Shown piece after piece: positions 6,234-6,415 of a stretch of DNA of 6,415 nt. Below the pieces are notes generated by a model. It was not told the origin of the DNA, searched no databases, and saw nothing but the letters and a program-made list of their open reading frames with translations. The number at the start of each line of letters is the position of its first letter. Position 1 is the first letter of the stretch. Made by a program: the position numbers and the translations under genes. Where the stretch lies: positions 1 to 6,415 of the forward strand of contig CAIXAY010000066.1 in assembly GCA_903917505.1 (NCBI GenBank), read 5' to 3'. Source of the DNA: an uncultured beta proteobacterium (GTDB taxonomy: Bacteria; Pseudomonadota; Gammaproteobacteria; Burkholderiales; Rhodocyclaceae).

Positions 6234-6415
6234 ATGTCCGACGCTTTTCTTTTTACCTCGGAATCCGTTTCCGAAGGCCATCCCGACAAGGTCGCCGACC
6301 AGATTTCGGATGCCGTTCTCGACGCTATCCTGGCCACCGACCCGCGTGGCCGCGTCGCCTGCGAAACCCTGGTATCCACCGGGCTCGTCGTCATCTCGGG
6401 CGAAATCACCACGAC
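6234..6415 (+). CDS. metK: S-adenosylmethionine synthetase MetK (3' end missing)
   Basis: The ATG at 6234 opens a frame that runs off the end of the window after 60 full codons; the complete enzyme is usually about 385-390 residues. The enzyme makes S-adenosylmethionine from methionine and ATP in the cytoplasm, the cell's main methyl donor. The visible N-terminus carries [18 protein letters not shown] (7-24), with the ATP-binding His16 and Asp18 of the SEGHPDK motif, then [24 protein letters not shown] and GEITT. This is the most conserved start of the MetK family. It is preceded by its own promoter, a SAM-II-like leader and an attenuator, so feedback by SAM is expected. It is transcribed divergently from the LPS operon. 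No frameshift is seen in the visible part. Confidence 0.97.
   Translation, partial: MSDAFLFTSESVSEGHPDKVADQISDAVLDAILATDPRGRVACETLVSTGLVVISGEITT

Noticed and set aside
6176..6412. A minus-strand open frame opposite the start of metK
   Set aside because: It is antisense to the highly conserved MetK N-terminus and to the leader terminator, with no family signature.

Overview
The window is about two-thirds G+C, gene-dense and typical of a Gram-negative proteobacterium. The proteins read like Betaproteobacteria, most likely Rhodocyclales or a relative. This is an inference from family resemblance, the G+C content and the lipid A acyltransferase gene lying back to back with metK; no database comparison was possible.

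Left part (1-1770, plus strand): the 3' end of a family 2 glycosyltransferase (dolichyl-phosphate-mannose synthase/ArnC type), a membrane protein of the VTT (DedA/TVP38) superfamily whose start overlaps the glycosyltransferase stop, and, after a 79-base gap, a small predicted lipoprotein with an FxLYD-like domain. It converges on the next operon with only 10 bases between stop codons and no clear terminator.

Middle part (1781-6034, minus strand): a tightly packed four-gene lipopolysaccharide operon. In transcription order it holds a lipid A acyltransferase (LpxL/HtrB family), waaG (first glucosyltransferase of the core), waaP (heptose kinase of the inner core) and a 484-residue protein made of two kinase domains in tandem, both with apparently intact catalytic motifs. 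Every junction is a stop/start overlap of 1 or 4 bases, which suggests translational coupling. Three of the four genes start with GTG. Together these genes would finish lipid A acylation, extend the core and phosphorylate the heptose region.

Right part (6035-6415, plus strand): a divergent control region for metK (S-adenosylmethionine synthetase), whose first 60 codons are present. It holds a near-consensus sigma-70 promoter, a leader that fits a SAM-II type riboswitch (with an extra hairpin inserted between the two conserved halves), an intrinsic terminator, a ribosome binding site and the metK start. The arrangement suggests that the product of the enzyme, SAM, attenuates transcription of its own synthetase gene. 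This leader is the most interesting element of the window, followed by the double kinase.
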